Below, one piece after another: positions 42,429 to 52,673 of a DNA stretch of 64,000 bases. The number at the start of each line of letters is the position of its first letter. The stretch's first letter is position 1. The stretch covers positions 91,998-155,997 of the forward strand of contig QBMK01000004.1 of assembly GCA_003249035.1 (NCBI GenBank), read 5' to 3'. The notes beneath the pieces are model-generated. The model made no database searches. It saw only the letters and a list, made by a program, of their open reading frames with translations, and was not told where the DNA came from. Origin of the DNA: Pseudanabaena sp. GTDB taxonomy: Bacteria > Cyanobacteriota > Cyanobacteriia > Pseudanabaenales > Pseudanabaenaceae. Made by a program: the position numbers and the translations under genes.

Positions 42429-43976
42429 ATGACAAATGATAATGGCAATCAAACAACTCCAAAATTAGCAAAGATCGCTCCTGAAGATTTGGCTTCTGGG
42501 AATGCTCTGGAGAAACCTGCTACAGCAATCGTTAAAAAAAGCAGTTTCGATCAGCCTTTAGCATTAAGCCAGTCACCTAAATGGATACCTGCGATTTTAT
42601 GGACATTAGTTGGCTCTGTGACGGTGGCAATTATTTGGGCTTCGGTAGCGAGAATCGAAGAATCAATTCCTGCTCAAGGAAAACTGGAGCCACAGGGATC
42701 TGTTAAGGAAGTGCGTATTCCGGCTAATGGTGTACTTAAGGAAGTATTGATAAAAGATGGACAGAAAGTCAAAGAAGGTGAAGTGTTATTGCGGATTGAT
42801 GCAACTGTAGCGAAGTCTCAGCTTGAATCATTGCAAAAACTACGCAAAAATCTTCAGCAGGAAAATCAATTTTATCGAGAAGTCCTCAATGGAAAATCCT
42901 CAGGAATTAATGGAGCAAAAGCGAATGCTGTTCCTGTGGAATTTTTTGCCCTAGCCCGAAATCGTGAAGCATTAATGACCGAAATGCAATTATATCGAAT
43001 GCAGGTCAATGGTGGCGGCGCAAATTTGACAGGCGATCAACGGGATCGGCTAAGTGCTTCAACGGCTGAACTAGGTTCGCGATCGCAAGCTGCAGAGGCG
43101 AATATTGCCCAGTCGCTCGAACAGTTAAATCAAACTCGGATTAATCGTGCGAGCAAACAAAGTGCCTTGGCGATCGATGCCAAAATTCTCGCGGATATTG
43201 AAATAGGTGTTAAAGAAGGGGCAATTTCCCGTGTTCAGTATCTCAAACAAAAACAACAGGTAATCGCCACGGAGTCAGAAATTCGGCAGTTAGCGCAGGA
43301 GGAAATGCGGATTAAGGCGGCGATCGCTGAGGGACAAGCGCGGCTGAGCAATACTTTTGATATTACCCGCAAGGAGTTGACTAGCCAAATTGCCGATAAT
43401 ACTAAGCGCATAGCTGAGATCGATAGTCAATTTACCAAAGCTTTAGTAGATAATACCAAGAGACTTACGGAAGTTGAAGGGCAGATTCAGCAAGCAGAAG
43501 TGATTCTCAAAAACCAAGAACTCCGTGCCCCTGCATCGGGTACAGTGTTTGAACTGAAGGCAGGGCTGGGCTATGTGGCGAATAACAATGCGAGTGAAGT
43601 GGTGCTAAAAATTGTTCCTGATGATTTGCTTGTAGCCAAAGTGTTTATCAGTAATCAAGACATCGGCTTTGTGGCTGAAGGTAAGGATGTGGATGTTCGC
43701 ATTGATTCTTTCCCTTTCACTGAGTTTGGGGATGTCAAGGGCAAATTAGTCTGGATTGGTTCCGATGCCTTGCCCCCCGATCAAGTGAATCCTACCTATA
43801 GATTTCCGGCGAAAGTGAAGCTTGACAAACAAGCCTTAGAGACTAATGGTCGCAAAATTAATTTGCAGTCGGGGATGTCGCTGACGGCAAATATCAAAAT
43901 TCGCGATCGCACGGTCATGAGTTTATTCACGGATTTCTTTGTCACAAATACAGAAAAACTTAAATTTGTGCGCTAA
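42429..43976 (+). CDS. HlyD-family periplasmic adaptor
   Basis: This 515-residue membrane fusion protein has a cytoplasmic N-terminus of about 50 residues, one membrane segment (IPAILWTLVGSVTVAIIWAS) and a periplasmic part with the split biotinyl-lipoyl domain (GVLKEVLIKDGQKVKEGEVL and later LRAPASGTVFEL) separated by a long coiled coil (about 130-350). The end (SGMSLTANIKIRDRTVMSLF) is typical of HlyD. It bridges the ABC transporter and a TolC-like outer membrane channel, which is not in the window. It lies just downstream of the ABC gene and upstream of the giant repeat protein. Confidence 0.93.
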   Translation: MTNDNGNQTTPKLAKIAPEDLASGNALEKPATAIVKKSSFDQPLALSQSPKWIPAILWTLVGSVTVAIIWASVARIEESIPAQGKLEPQGSVKEVRIPANGVLKEVLIKDGQKVKEGEVLLRIDATVAKSQLESLQKLRKNLQQENQFYREVLNGKSSGINGAKANAVPVEFFALARNREALMTEMQLYRMQVNGGGANLTGDQRDRLSASTAELGSRSQAAEANIAQSLEQLNQTRINRASKQSALAIDAKILADIEIGVKEGAISRVQYLKQKQQVIATESEIRQLAQEEMRIKAAIAEGQARLSNTFDITRKELTSQIADNTKRIAEIDSQFTKALVDNTKRLTEVEGQIQQAEVILKNQELRAPASGTVFELKAGLGYVANNNASEVVLKIVPDDLLVAKVFISNQDIGFVAEGKDVDVRIDSFPFTEFGDVKGKLVWIGSDALPPDQVNPTYRFPAKVKLDKQALETNGRKINLQSGMSLTANIKIRDRTVMSLFTDFFVTNTEKLKFVR

Positions 43977-44189
43977 ATGAGCTTTGTATAACTTTTGAAT
44001 AACTTTTCCCTGTTTACATGCTGAATTCTTTGGGATAACTTTGTTTTAGTTACAACGTTAGAAGTCAGCGATCGCATAGCAAAAACGGAATTACCGTTAT
44101 GTAGATATGCTCTGGGGGGAGAGAGCTAATCTGGATGTTGTTAGCTAAGAAGCACGGGGCTAAACAATTACACCAGCAGGGAAAATATT

Positions 44190-45017
44190 ATGTCTGACAG
44201 CCAGAATGCAGGCTCAAACTTTGTTTTGGACAATTATGTAGGCAACGCTTCTGTTTTTGGAGCTAATCAACTTCCAGATATTTTAGGACTTGTGCAGTCC
44301 AAACTGCAACAAGCTGCCGCTAGTCCCGATCTGTTTGCTCAAGTTTTTGGAGACAAGGCAAATACGGCGGAAATACAGGCGATGCGATCGCAATGGTCTG
44401 TAGGAGACTTTAGCCAATTGCCATCCATACAAATTTTGTCTGCCGCCAACTTTAATAATGCGTTGGGAGCATATGCAAGTTCTAATCAAACTGTATATCT
44501 TTCAGATACATTACTTAAATATAATGCAGCCCCAATCGATTCGTTCTCAGGTGCAGCAGGAGTACTCGTTGAAGAAACTTTTCACTGGTTAGATGACCGT
44601 GTGGGTGAGGACACTAAGGGTGATGAAGGAGAGTTTGCCAGAAATTTGATATTTGGTTTGAGCCTGAGCGGTGATGAACTCACTCGTATTAAACAAGAGG
44701 ATGATCGTGGTGTAGTTGTTGTTAATGGACAGCTAATCTCTGTAGAGATGGCGACATTACCAACAGTAACGATCGCCGCCACTGATGCTGCTAGTGCAGA
44801 AGTAATCGCGGGGCAAGTCCTAAATCCTGGACGCTTTACGCTCACTCGTACTGGTAGCACGGCTAGCACTTTGACTGTTGACTATACGGTTGCGGGTACG
44901 GCGACTAATGGTATTGATTATAGTAATTTAAGTGGCAGTGTGACTTTTGCAGCAGGTGCTAACAAGGCTTTTGTTGATGTCAATGTGATCGATGATGCTG
45001 ATTTTGAAGGTGCTTAA
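44190..45017 (+). CDS. Giant repeat protein, N-terminal piece (ends at in-frame TAA)
   Basis: This 275-codon frame starts the giant surface/secreted protein. Residues 1-185 are a non-signal N-terminal domain found in large cyanobacterial exported proteins, with a metallopeptidase-like [18 protein letters not shown] stretch followed by [12 protein letters not shown] Calx-beta repeat begins near residue 190 and is cut by TAA at 45015-45017. The next 102 bases and the following long frame (45120-52439) continue in the same reading frame. The near-identical repeat 690 bases downstream has GAA at the equivalent place (45705-45707), so one G-to-T change, or a sequence error, splits the gene. Confidence 0.8.
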   Translation: MSDSQNAGSNFVLDNYVGNASVFGANQLPDILGLVQSKLQQAAASPDLFAQVFGDKANTAEIQAMRSQWSVGDFSQLPSIQILSAANFNNALGAYASSNQTVYLSDTLLKYNAAPIDSFSGAAGVLVEETFHWLDDRVGEDTKGDEGEFARNLIFGLSLSGDELTRIKQEDDRGVVVVNGQLISVEMATLPTVTIAATDAASAEVIAGQVLNPGRFTLTRTGSTASTLTVDYTVAGTATNGIDYSNLSGSVTFAAGANKAFVDVNVIDDADFEGA

Positions 45018-46137
45018 ACTGTTGTTTTAAATCTTGCCAATAATGCTGCTTATACTTTAGGTACTGCCAAGACTTCTACTGTAACGATCGCAGATAATGA
45101 CAAACCGACAGTAACAATTGTGGCTAATGATGCTAATGCCGCAGAAGTAAACATTGGAGAAGTTGTAAATGCTGGTCAGTTCACTCTAACCCGTACAGGT
45201 AATACATCTGCTGCTTTAATCACTTATTACACGATCTCAGGTACGGCGACGAATACCTCGGATTACAGTACTTTGAGTCGTAATGTCACCTTCGCAGCAG
45301 GTTCGGCTACGGCTGTTGTCGATATCAATGTAGTTAATGATGTAGTTTTTGAAGGGAATGAAAATGTTGTTTTAACTCTTGCTGCTAATGCTGCTTATAA
45401 TTTGGGGCTTGACAAGTCTTCTACTGTAACTATAACTGACAATGATTTACCAACAGTAACGATCGCCGCCACTGATGCTGCTAGTGCAGAAGTAATCGCA
45501 GGGCAAGTCCTAAATCCTGGACGCTTTACGCTCACTCGTACTGGTAGCACGGCTAGCACTTTGACTGTTGACTATACGGTTGCGGGTACGGCGACTAATG
45601 GTATTGATTATAGTAATTTAAGTGGCAGTGTGACTTTTGCAGCAGGTGCTAACAAGGCTTTTGTTGATGTCAATGTGATCGATGATGCTGATTTTGAAGG
45701 TGCTGAAACTGTTGTTTTAAATCTTGCTAATAATGCTGCTTATACTTTAGGTACTGCCAAGACATCTACTGTAACGATCGCAGATAATGACAAACCGACA
45801 GTAACAATTGTTGCTAATGATGCTATTGCCGCAGAGGTGCTTACAGGACAAACTCCAAATCTAGGTCAGGTTACTTTTACTCGTACTGGCAATACATCTG
45901 CTGCTTTGACTACTTATTACACAATTGGCGGTACGGCGACTAAGGGAATCGACTACAGCAGCTTATTTGGTACTGTGACATTTGCGGCTGGCTCTAATAC
46001 GGCTGTTGTGAATATTAATGCGATCGATGATGTAATTATTGAAGGCACTGAAACTATTGTTTTAACTCTTGCTGCTAATGCTGCTTATAATTTGGGGACG
46101 ACTGCGAGTGCAACTGTGGCGATCGCTGATAATGATT
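44757..46137 (+). repeat. Calx-beta repeat tract in the giant gene
   Basis: Four copies of a unit of about 345 bases. Copies 1 (from 44757) and 3 (from 45447) are almost identical over about 360 bases; I count four base differences, one of which creates the TAA. Copies 2 and 4 are more diverged. Recent copying or gene conversion is likely. Confidence 0.85.
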
Positions 46138-49100
46138 TGGCTCCTTTTGCAGTAGATTTTAATAGAAATGGCACTAGTGATATCCTATGGCAAAAGAATG
46201 ATCGAACTCAACTAAGTTACTGGGATGTGATTAGTGGGAAAGTAGTTAGTGTCGATCTAGGTGTAACTGATCCAAACTGGTCAATTGTGGGAACTGGAGA
46301 TTTCAACAAAGATGGTGTTACTGATATCTTGTGGCAAAAGAATGATCGAACTCAACTAAGTTTTTGGGATGTGAGTAGTGGGAAAGTAGCTAGTGTCGAT
46401 CTAGGTGTAACTGATCCAGACTGGTCAATTGTGGGAACTGGAGATTTCAATAAAGATGGTGTTACTGATATCCTGTGGCAAAAGAATGATCGAACTCAAC
46501 TAAGTTACTGGAATGTGAGCAGTGGGAAAGTAGCTAGTGTCAATCTAGGTGTAACTGATCCAAACTGGTCGATCGCTGGAACTGGAGATTTCAATAAAGA
46601 TGGTGTTACTGATATTCTCTGGCAAAAGAATGATCGAACTCAGTTAGGCTATTGGAAGATGGGAGGTTCTAGTGTAGTTAGTGTCGATCTAGGTGTAACT
46701 GATCCCAATCGGTTAATTGTGGGAACAGGAGATTTCAACAAAGATGGTTTTGCTGATATTCTGTGGCGTAAGAATGATCGAATTGAGCTAGGCTATTGGA
46801 AGATATCAGGTGGCAAAATCAATGGTGTGTCCTTGGGGGTAAGCGATCCAAACTGGACAATTTTGGGAACTGGAGATTACAACAAGGATGGCATTACTGA
46901 TATTTTATGGCAAAAGAATGATCGAACTCAGTTAGACTACTTGGATTTGTCGAGTGGTAAACCAGTTTCTTTTAACCTAACAAATGTAACTGATTCTAAT
47001 CAGTCGGTTGTTTCAAATATCAATAGAACATATTTAGTTTATGACTCAATTGTTAGAGAGTATAACCTCTATGGCAATGTTGGTGGTTTCTTAGGGGCAA
47101 TATTGGGAGATTCATGGGTTGATAACGGACGAACTTTCCAAAAATTTGCAGGTGGAATGATTGGCTACTATCCTGGGGCAGATGGAAAGCCAACTCAGAC
47201 CTATGTGTTTAGTAATGCCTCTTGGAATCAGTATCAAACGCTTGGCAACTCAGGTGTAGGTAGTTTATTAGGAGTCCCAACTACTGATATCAGTGACATT
47301 GGCAATGGCAATTTTATCCAACATTTTACGAATGGACGCATTGTCACTACTTCAACAGGAACTTACTTTGTATATGAACTCGATCGCGAGTATGTTCGTC
47401 TCGGTAATGTCACTAGCTTTTTGGGTGTACCCTTAGAAAATGCATCTGTACTTCCTGACGGAAGAATTATCCAACATTTTGCGGGAGGAGTAATTGGTTA
47501 CTATCCTGGGGCAACTGGAAAGCCAAGTCAAACGTATGTGTTTAGTAATGCTTCGTGGAATCAGTATCAAGCGCTTGGCAACTCAGGTGTAGGTAGTTTA
47601 TTAGGAGTTCCAACTACTGATATTACTGACATTGGCAATGGCAATTTTATCCAGAATTTTGCGTATGGACGCATTGTCACTACTCCAACAGGAACTTATT
47701 TCGTATATGAACTGGATTATGAGTATGTTCGCCTCGGTAATGTCACTAGTTTCTTGGGCGTACCATTGGAGAATGCATCTGTACTTCCTGATGGAAGAGT
47801 TATCCAAAGATTTGAGGGAGGGGTAATTGGTTACTATCCTGGGGCAACTGGAAAACCAAGTCAGACTTATGTGTTTAGTAATGCTTCTTGGAATAAGTAT
47901 CAAGCGCTTGGCAACTCAGGTGTAGGTAGTTTATTAGGAGTTCCAACTACTGATATTACTGACATTGGCAATGGCAATTTTATCCAGAATTTTACAAATG
48001 GACGCATTATTACCACTAAGACAGGAACCTATTATGTAAATGGATATATTGGAGGTGAATATAGCGGCGTTGGTAATGTTAATAGTTTCTTGGGTGTGCC
48101 AACAAGTGATAGCTATGATGGGTCTAATGGAAGTATTATCCAGAACTTTGCAGGTGGAGTGATTGCCTATTTACCAACGGCAACGGCGAAAGCAAGTAGA
48201 ACTTTTGTGTTTAGCAATGACACTTGGAGTAAGTATCAAGCTCTTGGCGATGTCAATGGCCCGTTAAAGGAACCATCTACAAATATTACTGACATTGGTG
48301 GTGGTAATTATCTCCAAGACTTTGCAAATGGTCGCATTATTACCACTAAGACAGGAACCTATTATGTAAATGGATATATTGGTGGAGAATATAGCGGTGT
48401 TGATAATGTTAATAGTTTCTTGGGTGTGCCAACAAGTGATAGCTATGCTGGGTCTAATGGAAGTATTATCCAGAACTTTGTGGGTGGAGTGATTGCCTAT
48501 TTACCAACGGCAACGGCGAAAGCAAGTAGAACTTTTGTGTTTAGCAATGACACTTGGAGTAAGTATCAAGCTCTTGGCGATGTCAATGGCCCGTTAAAGG
48601 AACCATCTACAAATATTACTGACATTGGTGGTGGTAATTATCTCCAAGACTTTGCGAATGGACGCATTATTACCACTAAAACAGGAACCTATTATGTAAA
48701 TGGATATATTGGAGGTGAATATAGCGGCTTTGGTAATGTTACTGGTTTCTTGGGTGTGCCATTAGGTGACAGCTATGATGGGTCTAATGGAAGTATTATC
48801 CAGAACTTTGCGGGTGGAGTAATTGCTTATTTACCAACTGCAACCGCAAAGGCTAGTAAGACTTTTGTGTTTAGCAATGACACTTGGAGTAAGTATCAAG
48901 CTCTTGGCGATGTCAATGGCACGTTAAAAGAACCATCTTCAGATATTACTGACATTGGTGGTGGCAATTATCTCCAAAACTTTGTGAATGGTTTCATTAT
49001 TGTTACGAAGAGAGGAACCTACTATGCGTCATTGAGTGACTCATGGGTTGATGATGGGCGCACTTTTGTGAGATTTGCGGATGGAATGCTTGGTTACTAT

Positions 49101-52100
49101 CCTGGAGCAACTGGAAAGACAAGTCAAACCTATGTGTTTAGTAATGCTTCGTGGAATCAGTATCAAGCGCTTGGCAACTCAGGTGGTTTGCTAGGAGTTC
49201 CAACTACTGATATTGCTGACATTGGCAATGGTAATTTTATCCAACATTTTGCGAATGGACGCATTGTCACTACTACAACAGGAACTTATTTCGTATATGA
49301 ACTCGATCGCGAATATGTTCGCCTCGGTAATGTCACTGGCTTTTTGGGCCTACCCTTAGAAAATGCGTCTGTACTTGCTGATGGAAGAGTTGTCCAAAGA
49401 TTTGCGGGAGGAGTACTTGGTTACTATCCTGAAGCAACTGGAAAGCCAAGTCAAACCTATGTGTTTAGTAATGCTTCGTGGAATCAGTATCAAGCGCTTG
49501 GCAACTCAGGTGGTTTGCTAGGAGTTCCAACTACTGATATTGCTGACATTGGCAATGGTAATTTTATCCAACATTTTGCGAATGGACGCATTGTCACTAC
49601 TACAACAGGAACTTATTTCGTATATGAACTCGATCGCGAGTATGTTCGCCTCGGTAATGTCACTAGCTTTTTGGGAGTACCATTAGAAAATGCATTTACA
49701 CTTGCTGATGGAAGAGTTATCCAAAGATTTGTGGGAGGAGTGATTGGCTACTATCCTGGGGCAAATGGAAAGACGAGTCAAACCTATGTGTTTAGTAATG
49801 CCTCGTGGAATCAGTATCAAGCGCTTGGCAACTCAGGCGAAGGCAGTGTGTTAGGAGTCCCAACTACTGATATTACTGACATTGGTAATGGCAATTTTGT
49901 CCAGAAGTTTGCGAATGGAGTGATTGCCTATGCAACTGCTAATGCTAGTAGGACTTTTGTATTTAGTGATGCTTCTTGGCAGGTTTATAATGGAAATAGT
50001 GATTTATTAGGATTGCCAACTTCAAACATTACAGAACTTTCCACTAAAGAAGGTTGGATACAGTCTTTTGAAAAAGGCTCACTCTATATGGATCGTAATG
50101 GCTCTTCAGAAATCTTTGACCTACACGATCCTGCTGCAAGACAGCTAGCTAAGCAAGTCCAGAATGGGAACAATAAGGATCTTGATACTGCCATAAGGGT
50201 TGCTGAGGCTTTAAGAAAAGTGGGCTACAATGTGAGAGTAATTGCGGATGCGTTAGCCAATACATTTACATTTGTTTCAGATCCTCAACAGGTCTATGTA
50301 CTGATGACATACGGATTGAGCATTAGCGGACTTGGATTAAATACCAGACAAATTGCAGATTTACTCTTTGATGAGGGGGCAACTATAATAAATATTGCCC
50401 AGTCATTCCATTATTATGGATATGGGTTGGACAAACTGGCCGATGCTTTAAAAAATGGTCTAACCAAGTTTAAGGGAATAGGACTAACCTATAATGAGAT
50501 TGCACTAGGAATACTGAGCAGTGGATATAAAGTTGATGAACGCGCACTAAGCGATCTATTAACAAAGCAAGGAGCATCACTGCAAGATGTATCCAATGCC
50601 CTGCAATTTTCACGCGCCGCACTAAGAGATCTATTAACAAAGCAAGGAGCATCACCGCAAGATATTATATCCAAAGCCCTGCAAGATGATTATAAGCAAA
50701 CAAAGGATTTGGGTGAATTTGCTGATCTACTGGCTGATCTGGGACTTGGTGGGGAACAGATTTTAAGTGTACTGAAGACCATCAATACAGATCTGGTAGA
50801 AGTGACAAAAGCGTTAAAGAGCATTACGATTACGAAGGATGATAATAGCGTTAGCGCTCTTAACCCTGCTCAAATCACAAATATATTGTTCGAGTTTCAG
50901 TACAATAAATCTCAAGGTTCTGCCGACCAAATTGCTCTTCTTCTAAAGAATATTCAGGTGTCTGAAGCTGAAGTTGTTCAAGCTCTTAAAAGTGTAGTTG
51001 GAATTAATGATGTTCCCACATTGGTGTCCATTATCAAAAAAACTTTTACGAATTTACAAGCTGTACAACAAGATGTAAATGTTTATATCTCGATTGCAAA
51101 ATATCTATGGAACAATGACATCAGTGCAAACAATAATGCAAACAAAATTGCCTATGCATTATGGAACCTTGGAGCGAGTTCAACCAATACTGCCGAAGCT
51201 ATATTTAAAACTATTAATTCTTTAAAAGGTAGTAATACTGACTCGGTTCGTCAAGCTGTGGCAAGAGCCTTAAATGCTCAAGGATACACAGATGATGGCG
51301 CTCAGGGATACGAACAATGGGATGTTGCTCAAGGTATTTGGGATACATTTCATACGAAAGAATCGCGAGGTATGACACGATATCAATTTGCAAATGTACT
51401 TTTAAAGGAAGGATTCCATTACGGGGAAGTATTTGAAATGGTTGGTAAAATTACTGGTAATAGTCCCGAAAGTTGGTGGGCGGGACTGACAACTGTTGTA
51501 AAAGCAGCTATCAGTGATATATGGAATCAAATAACTGGTACAGTTTCCCAATTATCAGCGCCTTTAGGGAAAGAGATTTTGTCTGTTGCCTACAAAATTC
51601 CTATCTTTGGCACAGTTGTAGGAGGAATTGAATCAGCAATTAATGCATTTAAAGGAGACAATAAGGGCGCACTAATCAGCAGTATTAATACAGGACTTGC
51701 CACTTTCGGGCTATCTACTGTGATTACTCCTAAAATTGTTGATTTTATTGTCGATGTAGGATGGGAGTTAAAAGAAGGAAATTTGAAGGGAGCGATCGCA
51801 AGTGCCTTGGATACTTTTGGTGTAGAAAAGACAACATCTAAAGTGGTTGTTGAAGTAATCAAAAATGCCCCAATTGGCGACACATCAGGCATTTTTAAAA
51901 CCACATTAACAGCGACAGATTTTGATGAATTATTAGAGTTTGACCCTCAGGAAACTACTGCATTCTTTAATTTAGCTAATTCTGTCAAAGATGGAAACTT
52001 TGCTGGAGCCGCAGATATTTTAGTGGCATGGAATCCATCAATTAGTCAAAGTGCCTCTTGGGTTCAACAACTGAAAGACGGAATGCCTGAAAACGATCGC

Positions 52101-52439
52101 CAAGCTTTGCAACAGGGATTAAGTGCTATTGGTTTACAAGATCAATCAGCAAAACTAACAAATGCAATTTTTGATTACAAAGATAAAGACTACACAAATG
52201 CTCTCGCGATCGCTCTAAGCTTGAGTAAAATTCAAGGTGTGCAAGCCCTAGCACAAGTAGCTTCAGAGCTGATGAATCCAAATCCGAATTATACGAATGT
52301 TTTTAAGAATGCACTTGGCTTGGTTGAAGGTGGTCAGTCACTTGGAGAAGCTTTTGAGTATTTAAGAAATCTTGATGTCAAGAATTTTATTAAATCAATG
52401 GTTGATGCTGCCCCGATTCTGATCAAATTCATATACTAA
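45120..52439 (+). CDS. Giant repeat protein, main part (Calx-beta, DILW, LGFP-like repeats, helical tail)
   Basis: The frame from the GTG at 45120 has 2,439 codons; it belongs to one 8,250-base frame that starts at 44190, and the GTG is probably not a true start. In order: Calx-beta repeats to about 46137 (calcium-binding beta domains); six 48-residue repeats with DILWQKNDRTQL and GTGDFNKDG, integrin/FG-GAP-like (46165-46995); ten LGFP-like modules of about 110 residues with YVFSNASWNQYQALG and LLGVPTTD (47040-50050); and a helical C-terminal region of about 770 residues with no recognised domain. No RTX repeats or classical signal. It lies downstream of the ABC/HlyD genes, so it is the likely cargo. 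Confidence 0.8.
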   Translation: MANDANAAEVNIGEVVNAGQFTLTRTGNTSAALITYYTISGTATNTSDYSTLSRNVTFAAGSATAVVDINVVNDVVFEGNENVVLTLAANAAYNLGLDKSSTVTITDNDLPTVTIAATDAASAEVIAGQVLNPGRFTLTRTGSTASTLTVDYTVAGTATNGIDYSNLSGSVTFAAGANKAFVDVNVIDDADFEGAETVVLNLANNAAYTLGTAKTSTVTIADNDKPTVTIVANDAIAAEVLTGQTPNLGQVTFTRTGNTSAALTTYYTIGGTATKGIDYSSLFGTVTFAAGSNTAVVNINAIDDVIIEGTETIVLTLAANAAYNLGTTASATVAIADNDLAPFAVDFNRNGTSDILWQKNDRTQLSYWDVISGKVVSVDLGVTDPNWSIVGTGDFNKDGVTDILWQKNDRTQLSFWDVSSGKVASVDLGVTDPDWSIVGTGDFNKDGVTDILWQKNDRTQLSYWNVSSGKVASVNLGVTDPNWSIAGTGDFNKDGVTDILWQKNDRTQLGYWKMGGSSVVSVDLGVTDPNRLIVGTGDFNKDGFADILWRKNDRIELGYWKISGGKINGVSLGVSDPNWTILGTGDYNKDGITDILWQKNDRTQLDYLDLSSGKPVSFNLTNVTDSNQSVVSNINRTYLVYDSIVREYNLYGNVGGFLGAILGDSWVDNGRTFQKFAGGMIGYYPGADGKPTQTYVFSNASWNQYQTLGNSGVGSLLGVPTTDISDIGNGNFIQHFTNGRIVTTSTGTYFVYELDREYVRLGNVTSFLGVPLENASVLPDGRIIQHFAGGVIGYYPGATGKPSQTYVFSNASWNQYQALGNSGVGSLLGVPTTDITDIGNGNFIQNFAYGRIVTTPTGTYFVYELDYEYVRLGNVTSFLGVPLENASVLPDGRVIQRFEGGVIGYYPGATGKPSQTYVFSNASWNKYQALGNSGVGSLLGVPTTDITDIGNGNFIQNFTNGRIITTKTGTYYVNGYIGGEYSGVGNVNSFLGVPTSDSYDGSNGSIIQNFAGGVIAYLPTATAKASRTFVFSNDTWSKYQALGDVNGPLKEPSTNITDIGGGNYLQDFANGRIITTKTGTYYVNGYIGGEYSGVDNVNSFLGVPTSDSYAGSNGSIIQNFVGGVIAYLPTATAKASRTFVFSNDTWSKYQALGDVNGPLKEPSTNITDIGGGNYLQDFANGRIITTKTGTYYVNGYIGGEYSGFGNVTGFLGVPLGDSYDGSNGSIIQNFAGGVIAYLPTATAKASKTFVFSNDTWSKYQALGDVNGTLKEPSSDITDIGGGNYLQNFVNGFIIVTKRGTYYASLSDSWVDDGRTFVRFADGMLGYYPGATGKTSQTYVFSNASWNQYQALGNSGGLLGVPTTDIADIGNGNFIQHFANGRIVTTTTGTYFVYELDREYVRLGNVTGFLGLPLENASVLADGRVVQRFAGGVLGYYPEATGKPSQTYVFSNASWNQYQALGNSGGLLGVPTTDIADIGNGNFIQHFANGRIVTTTTGTYFVYELDREYVRLGNVTSFLGVPLENAFTLADGRVIQRFVGGVIGYYPGANGKTSQTYVFSNASWNQYQALGNSGEGSVLGVPTTDITDIGNGNFVQKFANGVIAYATANASRTFVFSDASWQVYNGNSDLLGLPTSNITELSTKEGWIQSFEKGSLYMDRNGSSEIFDLHDPAARQLAKQVQNGNNKDLDTAIRVAEALRKVGYNVRVIADALANTFTFVSDPQQVYVLMTYGLSISGLGLNTRQIADLLFDEGATIINIAQSFHYYGYGLDKLADALKNGLTKFKGIGLTYNEIALGILSSGYKVDERALSDLLTKQGASLQDVSNALQFSRAALRDLLTKQGASPQDIISKALQDDYKQTKDLGEFADLLADLGLGGEQILSVLKTINTDLVEVTKALKSITITKDDNSVSALNPAQITNILFEFQYNKSQGSADQIALLLKNIQVSEAEVVQALKSVVGINDVPTLVSIIKKTFTNLQAVQQDVNVYISIAKYLWNNDISANNNANKIAYALWNLGASSTNTAEAIFKTINSLKGSNTDSVRQAVARALNAQGYTDDGAQGYEQWDVAQGIWDTFHTKESRGMTRYQFANVLLKEGFHYGEVFEMVGKITGNSPESWWAGLTTVVKAAISDIWNQITGTVSQLSAPLGKEILSVAYKIPIFGTVVGGIESAINAFKGDNKGALISSINTGLATFGLSTVITPKIVDFIVDVGWELKEGNLKGAIASALDTFGVEKTTSKVVVEVIKNAPIGDTSGIFKTTLTATDFDELLEFDPQETTAFFNLANSVKDGNFAGAADILVAWNPSISQSASWVQQLKDGMPENDRQALQQGLSAIGLQDQSAKLTNAIFDYKDKDYTNALAIALSLSKIQGVQALAQVASELMNPNPNYTNVFKNALGLVEGGQSLGEAFEYLRNLDVKNFIKSMVDAAPILIKFIY
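46165..46995 (+). repeat. Six tandem 144-base DILW repeats
   Basis: Each unit encodes 48 residues beginning with DILWQKND and ending with GDFNKDG. Copies 1-3 differ at only a few residues. They resemble FG-GAP/VCBS beta-propeller repeats with an Asp-rich calcium loop. Confidence 0.85.
47040..50050 (+). repeat. Ten LGFP-like modules in two sub-families
   Basis: Modules of about 330 bases. Copies 1-3 and 7-9 carry YVFSNASWN, copies 4-6 carry FVFSNDTWS and are nearly identical to each other (48001-48960), and copy 10 is diverged. The interleaving shows block duplication within the gene. Confidence 0.8.
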
Positions 52440-52665
52440 TTGTCTAAGTTGATCTGGTGATGTGGTGATCGTTGATTTGAGATTGAATTGGCGATCTCTG
52501 GTTGTGGGAGTGAGTGGCGATCGCTTTGAATATTTAGTTAGTCTGAGGAAATAGGCGATCGTTGTTTAATTTGAGGTGAGTTGCGATCGTTGGTTTGTGG
52601 AATGAGGGGGCGATTATGGCTAAAATAGCTAAAATGGTTATAATAGCTAACAAGATCGTTCGGAA
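52440..52665. repeat. HIP1-anchored repeat block A
   Basis: A spacer with GCGATCG-type motifs every 20-30 bases joined by recurring linkers (TTGTTTAATTTGAGGTGAGTT, TGGTTTGTGGAATGAG, TTTGAATATTTAGT). The same linkers in the same order occur in blocks B (53185) and C (54034). Confidence 0.75.
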
Positions 52666-52673
52666 CAGTAAAG

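Noticed and set aside
44000..44189. Riboswitch or structured leader before the giant gene
   Set aside because: A few short stems can be drawn but no known riboswitch pattern was recognised.
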